Counted from the first letter of the stretch, positions 32,047 through 44,866 are shown. The stretch: 64,000 bases of DNA from Dactylis glomerata (GCA_007115705.1 QXEO01000464.1:6878852-6942851), one strand, 5' to 3'. Numbers and translations are program-made. Notes: a model not told the origin generated them from the sequence alone.

Positions 32047-34573
32047 TTCGCACTTTCTGCGCCTAGCTCAAAGACGTTAAAGAAAAGCACTCTTGGGAGA
32101 TAACCCATTATTTTACTTTCAGTTCTTTTTCTTTTATTTGAGTCTTGGAAGTTATTACTACTGTAATAACCACTCCTTATCATTTTTATTTGGTTGTTGT
32201 GCCAAGAGAAGCCTCCAATTTGAGTGAGGTAAGATTTGGGGATGTTGCTGTCCTGAAACAGATTTTGGTACTGCACTGTACAAATTCATGAAAATTCTCA
32301 GAATATCTTTTTGACCTGCGATTTCTTGTGCATATGCCCTAGGTTATATACAAACTTTCATTAGTTTAACACTTTTTTATTTGAGCAACATAAACCCCTC
32401 TAAAAATTCTACCTTTGTCAGCTGTTCTGTTTTGACAGATTTCTGCCATTATTTGTGTTTGCCTCTCGATCGCTTTCTTTTTTAGTTCTTTTGATCACGG
32501 AACTTTTGGGGAAGTTGCTACAGTAGTATATGCTTTATATATGGTGGTTTTGAGTTGAAACCTGAAGCAAAAAGGGGTTGATTCATTATTATGCTTACAC
32601 TAATGTTGCTAATAGAATTGTGTTGAGTTTTGTATGAAGGAAGTTTTCAAGTGTAGGGATCGGAGAATGATGAGATGAGTTGAAGAATGTACAAAAGCTC
32701 AAGCTTAGGGATGCCCACGCACCCCAAGAAATATCCAAGAGGTACAAGCGTCAAAGCTTGGGGATGCCCCCGAGGCACCCCTTCTTCATTGGCAAAAATC
32801 AGGTCACCTTTCAACACACTATATTTTTATTGCTTCATGCACTATGCATTTTTCTTGGAGTGTCAGTTGTTTTAGTTTTCAGTTTTGTTTAGTTTTGTTT
32901 GCTGCAATAAATGGTTGGAAATTTGCCTTGCTTTTCATTTGACAAGAACACTCTGTTTTTCACTCTTATCGTTCAACGAGTGTTCTCTTTTTCTGCTACT
33001 GCATTTAGCTTTCGTTTTTCGCCTTGATTTGTGTTCAGATCTTGTTATATCTTTGCATCAAGGTGTATTTTGACCTCTGGTCTATGTTGGTTTTCATCAA
33101 AAGAGTTATTTCAAAAAGGTTCGAATGGTGTTGGAAAAGAGAAAAAGTTTCATGCAAAAAAGTGGTACAAAAAGGAGCTTGTGTAGACTGCGGCCTAGGC
33201 TTTTGCATGTCGTGCTTGATGTCTTTTTGATAGTATGCTTAGTGGTTTTGCTATAGCATGACTTGTCTCAAATGACTGAGATTGCTTAATGAGCCTTAGA
33301 AAAAATCATGCATTGTTTTTATTATTTGGAAGCATTATTTTGGTTTTCTCCTTGATGCTTTATTTGGGTTGACTTGGTGCATGCTTACACATGTTAGACT
33401 CATACAAAGTCGCCATTGCCTCTATGATCATTTAGTTTTTGACTTTTGATGCCATCTTATGCTTCTTTTAATGTTGCTTTATCGCTTTGCATGATTATGG
33501 CCGTTATTGCTCTCTTAGTTGGTCGCTCCCAGTCTTTTGCTAGCCCTTGTTTTGTACTGAGTATGAGCTCTACTCGTGTATCCAACTCCAAAAAACCAAG
33601 TTTACCATTGTGTCCACTATAAATTCCTATGCATTGTATTTGTAAGCCATTCAAAGTAAATTTTCATGTGCTACCTTTTAAAAAAACTTCAAAACACTTC
33701 TCGTTTTGTGACACTATTTTCAGCTCATGGGGACATAGTGGTCGGATTTGCTATCTTTCATATTGTTTATTCCAAAAAAAAAGAAAAAAAAAGGCACTCC
33801 TCCATGGTATGTGAATGTTGGTGGGCACCCGATGGAATCGGTTAGCCATGGTTTGTGAAAAGAAAAAAGGTGGGAAGGAGTGCCAAGCTTTATAAAAGAG
33901 CACAAAAAGTGCCAATATCTCTCTCAAAAACTTGCTTCATTTTTGTATGGAAGATAGTAAGAACCCCATTGCCAGTCGTTGACAAAGACAACCACCTCTC
34001 AAAACCTAATCTTTATCTCTCTGTTTTACAAATGAAAAGCTCTAGCACATGTTTAATCACTGCTTCCCTCTGCGAAGGGCCTTTCTTTTACTTTTTTGCT
34101 GAGTCATCACCTTCTACCTTTATGCACCGTCTAAGAGAGCATAGTTGTCATTCTTAGTATAATGTGCATTGTCCCAAAGTTTTCATTGATTGATTCATGA
34201 TGTTGGTTTCACTTGTTCTTAAATTATTTGTATCTAGTCGCCCTCTTAAACTTGAAGGTATCCTATGCATTTATGTTTTGTTATTCCATGAAAGACAAGC
34301 TGAAAACCATTTGCTATGTTTTTCCTTATGATTTGAACACACGTTTAACTTTCATTGTTACATTTTCATGATCTTTCGTTTGTGTTCTTTTTCATGTTAT
34401 AACATGGTTGCTAACTTTCTTCTATCAAGATTATATCTTTCATGCCCATGTTTTAAGTTCTTTTGATCCCAGCACTCAATGCTTACATAGATGATCAAGA
34501 TTGTGTAGGTGCATGTCACCTCAAAAATTATTTCTTTGTTATCACTTACCTACTCAAGGACGAGCAGGAGTTA
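32047..34573 (+). other. B 3' internal non-coding region
   Basis: About 2.5 kb is homologous to the 3' internal regions of A, C, D, E and G. PPT-like repeats lie near 32702-32716 (imperfect) and 32756-32769 (exact core). A segment at about 33640-34030, shared with C but not A or E, includes an inverted repeat around 33785-33882. No gene is supported. Confidence 0.7.
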
Positions 34574-34587
34574 AGCTTGGGGATGCT
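34574..34587 (+). promoter_or_regulatory. B polypurine tract
   Basis: A tract matching the AAGCTTGGGGATGC core directly precedes the 3' LTR. Confidence 0.8.
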
Positions 34588-36216
34588 TGATACATCTCAA
34601 ATGTATCTATAATTTTTGATGCTCCATGCTTGTTTATACACCATTTGCTTAGAGTTTTGCTACACTTCGTGGCGTTTTTATGCATTTTCTGGAAATAACC
34701 TATTAACAATATGCCACAGTGCCAGTTCCCTGTTTTCTACTGTTTTTGTATTTCAAAAAAGTTACACAGGAAATATTCTCAGAATTAGACGAAACAAAAG
34801 CCAAACATCTAGATATTTAACGAAGCTTCCAGAAGACCGAAGAGGGGCGCGGCCACACCACAGGGGGGCGCGGCCCAGCACCTGGCCGCGCCCACCCATG
34901 GTGAGGGTGCCCTGGTCCACCTCTGACGCTGCCCCTTCGCCTATAAAGACCCCCCAATGGGAAAAACCTAAACACCCGATCAATTTTCCAGAAACACATC
35001 GCGATCCACTGTCGTCGTCGACCCGAGATCGACAGGGTCCAGAAGCTCTTCCCGGCACCCTGCCGGAGAGGGGAATTGCCACCGGAGGTCTTCTTCATTG
35101 CCATGCTTGCCTCCGGCGTGATGAGTGAGTAGTCTACCTTGGACTACGGGTCCATAGCAGTAGCTAGTTGGTTGTCTTCTCCACCATGTGATTCATGTTT
35201 AGATCTCATGAGCTGCCTTACATGATCGAGATCACCGTCATATAATTCTACATGTTGTGTTTGCTGGGATCCGATGAATATTGGTGTTATGATTAAGTTG
35301 ATGTGATAAATATTATCTTATGTTATCTCTATGTTGTTTATGATATTGCATGCTCTCCGTTGTTAGTAGCTATCTTGGCCAAGTAGATACTAGTGACTCC
35401 AAGAGGGGGTATTTATGCTCGATAGTTGGGTTCATGCCTCTATTTAATCTGGGGGAGTGACAGAAACCTCTAAGGTTGTAGATGTGTTGTTGCCACTAGG
35501 GAGAAAACAACATTCTTATGTCCAAGGACATATGCTTTGTTTACATTACACACTTTGTTTAATGCAATTATGTGTTGTTTGCAACTTAATATTCACGGGG
35601 TCCTCGGATGATTCCCCGTGGGTGGATTATTAGTAATAGATGCAGTTGGATGGTGGTCTATGTATTTTGTTGTAATGCCCAGAGTAAATCTCATAGTGAT
35701 CCTCTTGACATATGCACATTATCTTTATTCTATCAATTGCCCAACTGTAATTTGTTTACCCAGCATGTTGTTATTTATCATATGGAGAGACACCACTAGT
35801 GAACTGTGGACCCCGGTCCAATTTCCTTTATATTGCTATCACCTGTTTACTTTACTTGCACTATTTACTTTCTTGCATACTACTATTGGTTTCCACTCGA
35901 TACGCTCATTCCTTTGTTTAGAGCAAACCGGTGAGATTAACAACCTCATCGTAAGTTGGGAGCAAAGTTCTTAGTTGTGTTGTGTGCAGGTTCCGCGTTA
36001 CTACTAGTTGAAGACGCGCTAACAAGTATTGTTAATGGCGCCCTTGTTGGAGTGTCACTAAGCTAGCAGGCATCACCTTCTTGAATTTGGCTTTTTCCTA
36101 CTGGACTGAGAAACCTTGGTTTCTTACTGAGGGAAAACTTGCTGCTGTGCTCATCACACCTTCTCTTGGTGTTCCCAACTGGTCAGTCATTTACATCATC
36201 ACCACCACGCCAAGCA
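34588..36216 (+). repeat. B 3' LTR (1629 bp)
   Basis: It begins TGATACATCTC and ends CCAAGCA, followed by ATGAG and the rest of the A LTR. It is 17 bp shorter than its partner, with many substitutions, consistent with B being older than F and G. Confidence 0.9.
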
Positions 36217-36832
36217 ATGAGTGAGTAGTCTACCTTGGACTATGGGTCCATAGCAGTAGCTAGATGGTTGTCTTCTCCACCATGTGCTTCATGTTTAGAT
36301 CTCGTGAGCTGCCTTACATGATCGAGATCATCTTTGTGTAATTCTACATGTTGTGTTTGTTGGGATCCGATGAATATTGGTGTTATGTTGAGTTGATGTG
36401 CTGAATCATATATCTTATGTTATCTCTATGTTGTTTATGATCTTGCATGCTCCCCGTTGTTAGTAGCTATCTTGGCCTAGTAGATACTAGTGACTCCAAG
36501 AGGGGTATTTATGCTCGGAGTTGGGTTCATGCCTCTATTTAACACGAGGAAGTGACAGAAACCTCTAAGGTTGTAGATGTGTTGTTGCCACTAGGGAGAA
36601 AACAATATTCTTGTATCCAAGGACATTCGTTTTGTTTATATTACACACTTTGCTTAATGCAGTTATCTGTTGTTCGCAACTTAATACTCAAGGGGTCCTC
36701 GGATGATTCCCCGTGAGTGGATTATTAGTCATAGATGCAGTTGGATGGCGGTCTATGTGTTTTGTTGTAATGCCCAGAGTAAATCTCATAGTGATCCTCG
36801 CAACATATGCACGTTATCTTTATTCTATCAAT
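36217..36832 (+). repeat. Element A 3' LTR, second part (truncated)
   Basis: After the second ATGAG the LTR continues (TGAGTAGTCTACCTTGG..) to TTATTCTATCAAT near 36832, then switches to inverted LTR sequence of C. The rest of the A LTR, several hundred bases, is absent from the window. Confidence 0.85.
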
Positions 36833-36968
36833 GGCACTGTGGCATCTTGTTAATAGGTTAGTTCCGGAAAATGCATAAAAATGTCACAAAGTGTAACGAA
36901 ACACTAAGCAAATGGTGTAAGAACAAGCATGGAGCATCAAAAATTATGGATACGTTAGAGACGTATCA
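36833..36968 (-). repeat. C 3' LTR fragment
   Basis: The minus strand starts TGATACGTCTCTAACG at 36968 and runs only to the GGCACTGTGGC stretch (minus: GCCACAGTGCC). The junction with A at about 36832 shows one or two bases of shared sequence at most. Confidence 0.85.
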
Positions 36969-36982
36969 GCATCCCCAAGCTT
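36969..36982 (-). promoter_or_regulatory. C polypurine tract
   Basis: The minus strand reads AAGCTTGGGGATGC directly before the 3' LTR fragment. Confidence 0.8.
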
Positions 36983-39603
36983 AACTCCTGCTCGTCCTCG
37001 AGTAGGTAAGTGATAATAAAAGAAATAATTTTTGAGGTGACATGCACCTACACAATCTTGGCCAACTATGTAAGTGTTGTGCGCTGGGATCAAAAGAACT
37101 TAAAACATGGGTATGAAAGATATAATCTTGATAGAAGAAACTTAGCAACCATGTTTTAACATGAAAAAGAACACAAATGAAAGATCATGAAAATGAAACA
37201 ATGAAAGTCAAATGTGTGTTCAAATTATATGGAAAAACATACAAATAGTTTTCAGCTTGTCCTTCATGGAGAGCAAAACATAAATGCATAGGACACCTTC
37301 AAGTTTAAGAGGGCGACTAGATACAAATAATTTAAGAACAAGTGAAACCAACAATATGAATCAATCAATGAAAACTTTGGGACAATGCACATTATACTCA
37401 GAATGACAACTATGCTCTCTTAGACGGTGCATAAAGGTAGAAGGTGATGACTCAACATAAAAGTAAAAGAAAGGCCCTTCGCGGAGGGAAGCAATGATTA
37501 AACATGTGCTAGAGCTTTTCATTTGTAAAATAAAGATAAAAATTGGGTTTTGAGAGGTAGTTGTTTCATGTCAACGACTGGCAATGGGGTCTTACTATCT
37601 TCCATAATAAACAAGTGAGAGCGGTTCCGAGTTCTTTGAAAAATTGGCACATTGGTGCTCTTTTATAAAGCTTTGGCACTCCTCCCCACCTTTTTCCCTT
37701 TCTCAAACCATGGCTAACCGATTCCATCGGGTGCCCACCAACATTCACATACCATGGAGGAGTGCCTTTTTTTTAGAATTAGATTGCAATGGTCTGACCA
37801 GCTCTCATGCAAAATTAATGACGAGCATATGAAGCTGCCTAGTCAAGGGGCACTTAATTTAATATGGAAGATAGCAATTCCGACCACTACGTCCCCATGA
37901 GCTAAAAACAGTGGCACAAAACGAGAAGTAGTTGAAAGTTTTTGAAATGTAGCACATGAAAATTTACTAGGAATGGCTTACAAATACCATGCATAGGAAT
38001 TTATAGTGGACACAATGGCAAACTTGGTTTTTAGGAGTTGGATGCACGAGTAGAGCTCATACTCAGTACAAAATGAGGGCTAGCAAAAGACTGGGAGCGA
38101 CCAAATAAGAGAGCAATAATGGCCATAATCATGCAAAGCGACAAAGCGACATTAAAAGAAGCATAAGATGGCATCAAAAGTCAAAAACTAAATGATCATA
38201 GAGGCAATGGCGACTTTGTTTGAGTCTAACATGTGTGAGCATGCGCCAAGTCAACCCAAATAAAGCATCAAAGGAGAAAACCTAAATAATGCTTCCAAAT
38301 AATTAAAACAATGCATAATTTTTTTCAAAGGCTCATTAAGCAATCTTAGTCATTTGAGACAAGTCATGCTACAGCAAAACCACTCAGCATACTATCAAAA
38401 AGATATCAAGCACGACATGCAAAAGCCTAGGCCGCAGTCTACACAAGCTCCTTCTTGTACCACTTTTTTTGCATAAAGCTTTTTCTCTTTTCCAACACCA
38501 TTCAAACTTTTTTGAAACAACTCTTTTGATGAAAAACAACATGGACCAGAGGTAAAAATGCACCTTGATGAAAATATATAACAAGATCTGAACAAAAATC
38601 AAGGGAAAAAATGAAAGCTAAACGCAGTTCTAGAAAAAGAAGAACAGTCATTGAAACGATAAGAGTGAAAAACGGAGTGTTCTTGGCAAATGAAAGCAAG
38701 GTAACTTCTCCAAAGGAAATTTGTTGGGGTCCAACCATTTATTGCAGCAAACAAAACTAAAGAAAACTGAAAACTAAAAACAACTGATGCTCCAAGAAAA
38801 ACGCATAATGCATGAAGCAATAAAAATATAGTGCGTTGAAAGGTGACCTGATTTTTGCCGATGAAGAAGGGGTGCCTCGGGGGCATCCCCAAGCTTTGAC
38901 GCTTGTACCTCTTGGATATTTCTTGGGGTGCGTGGGCATCCCCAAGCTTGAGCTTTTGTCCATTCTTCAACTCATCTCATCATTCTCCAATCCCTACACT
39001 TGAGAACTTCCTTCATACAAAACTAAACACAAATTTATTAGCAACATTAGTGTAAGCATAATATTGAATCAACCCTTTTTGCTTCAGGTTTCAACTCAAA
39101 ACCACCACATATAAAGCATATACTACTGTATCAACTTTCCCAAAAGTTCCGTGATCAAAAGAACTCAAAAAGAAAGCAATAAAGCGGCAAACACAAATAT
39201 TGGCAGAAATCTGTCAAAACAGAACAGCTGACAAATGTCGAATTTTTAGAGGGTTTTCTGTTGCTGAAATCAAAAAGTGTTCAACTAGTGAAAGTTTGCA
39301 TATAACCTGGGGCATATTCACAAGAAATATCAGGTCCAAAAGATAAACAGAGAATTTTCACGAATTTTTACGGTGCAGCACCGAAAACTGTTTCAGGACA
39401 GCAACATCCTCAAATCTTACCTCACTCAAATTAGAGGCTTCTCTTGGCACAAAAACGAAATAAAAAGGATAAGGAGTGGTTATTACAGTAGTAATAACTT
39501 CCAAGACTCAAATAAAAGAAAAAGAACTGAAAGTAAAAACATTGGGTTATCTCCCAAGAGTGCTTTTCTTTAACGCCTTTGAGCTAGGCGCAGAAAATGC
39601 GAA
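36983..39603 (-). other. C 3' internal non-coding region
   Basis: It is homologous to the 3' regions of A, B, D, E and G in reverse. It carries PPT-like repeats near 38888-38950 and the inverted repeat at 37675-37766. The frame 38970-38599 resembles frames in A, B and G but is not kept in D or E. I see no gene. Confidence 0.7.
37675..37766. repeat. 92-bp inverted repeat with 11-bp perfect arms
   Basis: GGCACTCCTCC at 37675-37685 is matched by GGAGGAGTGCC at 37756-37766, with a second CCATGG pair inside. The equivalent stretch of B (about 33785-33882) has the same but imperfect arms. It could fold as a hairpin or be a tiny MITE-like insertion; no clear duplication flanks it. Confidence 0.55.
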
Positions 39604-40323
39604 TCAAGTATTTTCGAAAGAGGTATTAAGATCAACTGTTTCCTCAAGATCACCACTTACCACACTAGGCACTTTAGAGGTTCCCGAAGATGATTCAACC
39701 TGCAAGTCACTCTTAGTTGAACTAAAAGTCTTACCAATCTTAAAAATATGCTGCGGTTTAGACACAGACACCTTGGGAACATACATAAATTTTTGCTCTT
39801 TTCTAACAAAAGCTTTCTCCTTCTTAAACTTAAGAGAAGAGAAAATTGAACTTAAAGTTTCCATGGATTCCTCTAGTTTCCTAATCCTAAAGTTTTGACT
39901 ATCAAGAGTAGTGCTAGCTTCTAAAACGGTGATTCTCTTACCGATACTTTCTATCGCTTCATTAACTCGGCTAGCGTTATCAAAGATATTTGGCAAACTT
40001 TTTTCTAAAGAGCCTAATTTTTCTATAACTTCCTCCAAAGTGATCTCAGTTTTAACAACATGAATAGGTGGTACTCCCACTAAACTTTCTATTAAAGTGC
40101 ATGCTTCAAGGGCGGGAGTACCCAGAAAATTACCTCCTGCAAGAGTATCAAAAACGTACCTATACCAACTAGTTATACCAACATAAAAATTGATAAGGAG
40201 GATCATGGTAGAATGCTTCTTTGTACACCTATGATGAGAATTGCTAATACGGTACCAAGCATCTTTCAAGCTCTCTCCCCCTTGTTGCTTAAAAGTATGA
40301 ACTTTAACTTCAGGATTACTCAT
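39604..40323 (-). pseudogene. C gag-like ORF with altered N-terminus
   Basis: The frame from ATG 40323 (MSNPEVKVHTFKQQ) encodes 239 residues. After a short N-terminus it enters late gag-core-like sequence (ESLKDAWYRI, FDTLAGGNF), then a probable coiled coil (VIEKLGSLEKSL, RIRKLEESMETL) and a Ser-rich tail. It lacks the protease found in B, D and G. The frame is open, but compared with G most of gag and all of protease are absent. It is best seen as a deletion derivative of a related gag. Confidence 0.6.
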
Positions 40324-40485
40324 TCTAGCAAAACCAAAAGCAGACAAGTAAAAAAAACAACTGCAAAGGATACTAATTTTTTTGTGTTTTTGATAAAACG
40401 ATGCAAGTAAAAATAAAGTCAAAGCAAAACTTAAAACAAAGTAAAGGATGTGTGTGCGAAACTCCCCTTGCAGAAGTCTTCTTTT

Positions 40486-40503
40486 TCCCCGGCAACGGCG
40501 CCA
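40486..40503 (-). promoter_or_regulatory. C primer binding site (tRNA-Asp type)
   Basis: The minus strand reads TGGCGCCGTTGCCGGGGA, identical to that of G, ten bases inside the LTR. Confidence 0.9.
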
Positions 40504-40513
40504 GAAAACTTGT

Positions 40514-42188
40514 TGATGGCGCAGTGATGAATAGTGCCAGAAAACTTGTTGGCGTGTAGTTGATGAAGTAAATGACCGGCCAGTTGGAAACCCCAAGAGA
40601 AGGTTTGATGAATATAGCAGCAAGTTTTCCCTCAGTTATGAAACCAAGGTTATCAATCCAGTAGGAAAAAGACAATACTCCAGAAGGTGATGCCCACTAG
40701 CTGCGTGACACTCCAACAAGGGCGCCATTAACGATTTCTTGTTAGCGCGTCTTCAACCAGTAGCAACATGGAACCTGCACACAACATAACCAAATACTCT
40801 GTTCCCAACTTACGATGAGGTTGTCAATCTCACCGGTTTGCTTGAAACAAAGGAATGAGCGTATCGAGTGGAAAGTGATAATAGTATGCGAGTAAAGTAA
40901 ACAGTGCGAGTAAAGTAAACAGGTGATAGCAATATAAAGGAAATAGGACCGGGATCCACAGTTCACTAGTGGTGTCTCTATAAGATAAAATAACACATGC
41001 TGGGTAAACAAATTACAGTTGGGCAATTGATAGAATAAAGATAACATGCATATGTCGAGAGGATCACTATGAGATTTACTCTGGGCATTACAACAAGATA
41101 CATAGACCATCATCCAACTGCATCTATGACTAATAATCCACTTGTGGCGAATAAATCCGAGAACTCCACAAGTATTAAGTTGCGAACAACAGATAACTGC
41201 ATTAAGCAAAGTGTGTAATGTAAACAAAGCATATGCCCTTGAGCATATGAATGTTGTTTTCTCCCTAATGGCAACAGCACAACTACAACCTTAGAGGTTT
41301 CTATCACTCCCCCAGATTAAATAGAGGCATGAACCCACTATCGAGCATAAATACCCCCTCTTGGAGTCACTAGCAACTACTCGGCCAAGATAGCTACTAA
41401 CAACGGAGAGCATGCAAGATCATAAACAACATAGAGATAACATAAGATAATATTCATTACATCAACTCAATCATAACACTAATATTCATCGGATCCCAAC
41501 AAACACAACATGTAGAATTACATAACGGTAGTCTCGATCATGTAAAGCAGCTCCTGAGATCTAAACATGAAGCACATGGTGGAGAAGACAACCAACTAGC
41601 TACTGCTATGGACCCATAGTCCAAGGTAGACTACTCACTCATCGCGCCGGAGGCAAGCATGGTGATGAAGAAGACCTCCGGTGGCGATTCCTCTCTCCGG
41701 TAGGGTACCGGGAAGAGTCTAGACCCTCCCGATCTCGGGTCGACGGCGGCGGCGGATCGCGATGTATTCTGGAAAAGTGATCGGGTGTTTAGGTTTTTCC
41801 CGTTGGGGGGTCTTTATAGGCGAAGGGGCGGCGTCAGAAGTGGACCAGGGTGGCCTCACCATTAGGGGCGTGGGCCAGCCCTAGGCCGCGCCGCCCTGTG
41901 GTGTGGGTGCCCTGTGGCCCCTCTCCATCTCCTCTTCGGTTCTCTAGAAGCTCTGGTAAATTTTTGGACGTCTGGCTTTTGTTTCGTCCAATTCCGAGAA
42001 TATTTCCTGTGTAACTTTTCTGAAACACAAAAATAGCAGAAAATAGGGAACTGGCACTGTGGCATCTCATTAATAGGTTATTTCCGGAAAATGCATAAAA
42101 ATGCCACGAAGTGTAATGAAACACTAAGCAAATAGTGTAAAAACAAGCATGGAGCATCAAAAATTATGGATACGTTAGAGACATATCA
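40514..42188 (-). repeat. C 5' LTR (1675 bp)
   Basis: The minus strand begins TGATATGTCTCTAACG at 42188 and ends ..GCGCCATCA at 40514. The minus-strand TATA-like CTATAAAG lies near 41814-41821. It is followed on the right by sequence of K. Confidence 0.9.
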
Positions 42189-42777
42189 CCAGCCCCTACG
42201 CCGGACCAGTCGACTCACAGGCTGGTCAGACCGGTCCAGCACCGGGCATCCGGCGTAGAGCCCAGTCGCACAGGCCCTGAACTGGGCAGCCAGTTAACGC
42301 CGAAACATGACACCGGGCCTCCGGCGAGCGCACCGGCCCAAACCAAAACCCTAGTCTGGGAGCAATTCTGGTTGGGGCCCGGCGCCTGTACCGGACCGTC
42401 CGGCGCAGAGACTGGTCACGCCGGGTTCACACCAGGTAGAGGTTTTCTGTTTCAAACTGTTGTTCTCCCTACAAACTTTGTCGAAGTGTTTAGGCTTATT
42501 TGAGTGGTAGGATGTAGAAAAATAAAGTAGGTCACCTTCCCACTGAGCTCATCGAGATTACCCCTCTTAATAGTGCGGAGTTCCTAAGACTCAAAAAGGT
42601 AAATAAAGCGAAAAAAGAACTACCACTTCTTCAAAACAAATGGGGGGTCTCACAACTCCTTCCATCAAGCATGACAAACTAAAACCTGTGAATAAGACTT
42701 AGCAAGACATATTAGATCGTCACTAGCTCGTACGTCATCATTAATCAAAAAATAGTTAAGGGTAAAATACCCTTACA
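42189..42777 (-). repeat. K 3' LTR fragment
   Basis: The minus strand begins TGTAAGGGTATTTTACCC at 42777, right after a purine-rich tract. The LTR-like sequence then enters a CCGG-rich block (42189-42440) and is cut by C. The AAGGGTA..TACCCTT pair at its start can form a short hairpin. Confidence 0.65.
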
Positions 42778-42792
42778 ATCTCCTACTTTTTT
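42778..42792 (-). promoter_or_regulatory. K polypurine tract
   Basis: The minus strand reads AAAAAAGTAGGAGAT next to TGTAAGGG, in the right position to prime plus-strand synthesis. Confidence 0.65.
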
Positions 42793-43187
42793 GGTTAGCG
42801 ATGACAAATCTAGCTAGAGTTCGTAAAATATTATAATGAGCATGTAACAAAGGTCTCTACACATATTAGGGCAGCTCCCCCATAATATTTGCACACGGTT
42901 GAGTTTGTGTTGGAATGCAATGTGCAACATATATAGAATATGGGAAGCTCCTCTAATATATATAGGAACAAGCATGATATAGGCAAGTATAACAAATAAG
43001 CTAGACTATCCATGCATCAGATAAAATAAGATATGTACGACGCATAGATAATGTAGACGCATAGGATAGTTAAACAAACTTGCCCATACATATGGGACTT
43101 TCACACGGGTTCAACACACTTAAGTTCCACACAAAGACCAAATGTTCGAAAGCCAACTAAGATAGCAAGCACAAGCCACAAGGAAAG
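42793..43187 (-). other. K 3' untranslated region (left part)
   Basis: AT-rich sequence without a coding frame lies between the K polypurine tract and the D insertion. Its last five bases (43183-43187, GAAAG) are the left target duplication of D. Confidence 0.6.
43183..43187. repeat. Target-site duplication of D (GAAAG), left copy
   Basis: GAAAG precedes D here and follows it at 50503-50507. The K sequence is continuous across the two. Confidence 0.92.
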
Positions 43188-44866
43188 TGATACGTCTCAA
43201 ACGTATCTATAATTTTTGATGCTCCATGCTTGTTTTTACACCATTTGCTTAGTGTTTCGTTACACTTCGTGGTGTTTTTATGCATTTTCTAGAACTAACC
43301 TATTAACGAGATGCCACAGTGTCAGTTCACTGTTTTCTGCTGTTTTTGTGTTTCAAAAAAGTTACACAGGAAATATTCTCGGAATTGGATGAAACAAAAG
43401 CCGAACATCTAGAAATTTATCGAAGCTTCCAGAGAACCGAAGAGGAGACGGAAAGGAGCCAGGAGGCGGCCTCACCACCAGGGGGTGCAGCCCAGGCCCT
43501 GGCCGCGCCGCCCTATGGTGAGGGCCACCTGGTCCACTTCTGACGCTGCCCCTTCGCCTATAAAGACCCCCCGACGGGAAAAACCTAAAAACCCGATCAC
43601 TTTTCCAGAATACATCGTGATCCGCCACCGTCGTTGACCCGAGATTGGGAGGGTCCAGAAGCTCTTCCCGGCACCCTGCCGGAGAGGGGAATCGCCACCG
43701 GAGGTCTTCTTCATCGCCACGCTTGCCTCCGGCGCGATGAGTGAGTAGTCTACCTTGGACTATGGGTCCATAGCAGTAGCTAGTTGGTTGTCTTCTCCAC
43801 CATGTGCTTCATGTTTAGATCTCGTGAGCTGCCCTACATGATCGAGATCACCGTTATGTAATTCTACATATTGTGTTTGTTGGGATCCGATGAATATTGG
43901 TGTTATGATTGAGTTAATGTGCTGAATATTATCTTATGTTATCTCTATGTTGTTTATGATCTTGCATGCTCTCCGTTGTTAGTAGCTATCTTGGCCGAGT
44001 AGATACTAGTGACTCCAAGAGGGGGTATTTATGCTCGATAGTTGAGTTCATGCCTCTATTTAATCTGGGGGAGTGACAGAAACCTCTAAGGTTGTAGATG
44101 TGCTGTTGCCACTAGGGAGAAAACAACATTCTTATGCCCAAGGGCATATGCTTTGTTTACATTACACACTTTGCTTAATACAGTTATCTGTTGTTCGCAA
44201 CTTAATACTTGTGGAGTTCTCGGATTGATTCGCCACAAGTGGATTGTTAGTCATAGATGCAGTTGGATGGCGGTCTATGTATCTTGTTGTAATGCCGTAA
44301 GTAAATCTCATAGTGATCCTCTCGACATATGCACATTGTCTTTATTCTATCAATTGCCCAACTGTAATTTGTTTACCCAGCATATGTTACTTTATCTTAT
44401 GGAGAGACACCACTAGTGAACTGTGGACCCCGGTCCTATTTCCATTATATTGCTATCACCTGTTTACTTTACTACCATTGTTTACTTTACGCGCATATTA
44501 CTATTGCTTTCCACTCGATATGCTCATTCCTTTATTTACAGCAAACCGGTGAGATTGACAACCTCATCGTAAGTTGGGAACAAAGTATTTGGTTGTGTTG
44601 TGTGCAGGTTCCGCGTTGCAGCTGGCAAAGCAAAGCACTGGCCGAGGTGCCCTATAAATTGTCCGGAGCTGTCGTGAAGCTAGCAAGCATCACCTTCTGG
44701 AGTATTGGCTTTTTCCTACTGGATTGATAACCTTGGTTTCATAACTGAGGGAAAACTTGCTACTATATTCATCAAACCTTCTCTTGGGGTTTCCAACTGG
44801 CTGGTCATTTACTTCATCAACTACACGCCAACAAGTTTTCTGGCACTATTCATCACTGCGCCATCA
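43188..44866 (+). repeat. D 5' LTR (1679 bp)
   Basis: It runs from TGATACGTCTCAAACG to ..GCGCCATCA. A TATA-like CTATAAAG lies at 43558-43565. Frames at 43319-43543, 44153-44727 and the reverse ones are LTR shadows. Confidence 0.92.

Larger units (their letters stand above)
10396..36216 (+). mobile_element. Element B: non-autonomous Athila-like LTR element
   Basis: B has two LTRs (10396-12041 and 34588-36216), a tRNA-Asp-type primer binding site, a polypurine tract and a 5-bp duplication ATGAG. Removing F (12499-31519 and one duplication copy) leaves about 6.8 kb. Its only ORF joins the N-terminus of gag to the protease region, and no RT or integrase is present. LTR type and protease resemble Athila-clade families of Triticeae such as Sabrina; that name is from memory and not tested. 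Confidence 0.9.
36833..42188 (-). mobile_element. Element C: truncated Athila-like element
   Basis: In minus orientation, C has a full 5' LTR (40514-42188), an exact tRNA-Asp-type PBS, a gag-like ORF, a 3' non-coding region and a polypurine tract. Only about 136 bp of its 3' LTR remains, fused to the broken LTR of A. No duplication can be checked because the left end is lost. Confidence 0.88.

Noticed and set aside
42189..43187. Possible host gene or promoter between C and D
   Set aside because: The PPT next to TGTAAGGG and continuity with 50508 onward show that it is part of copia element K.
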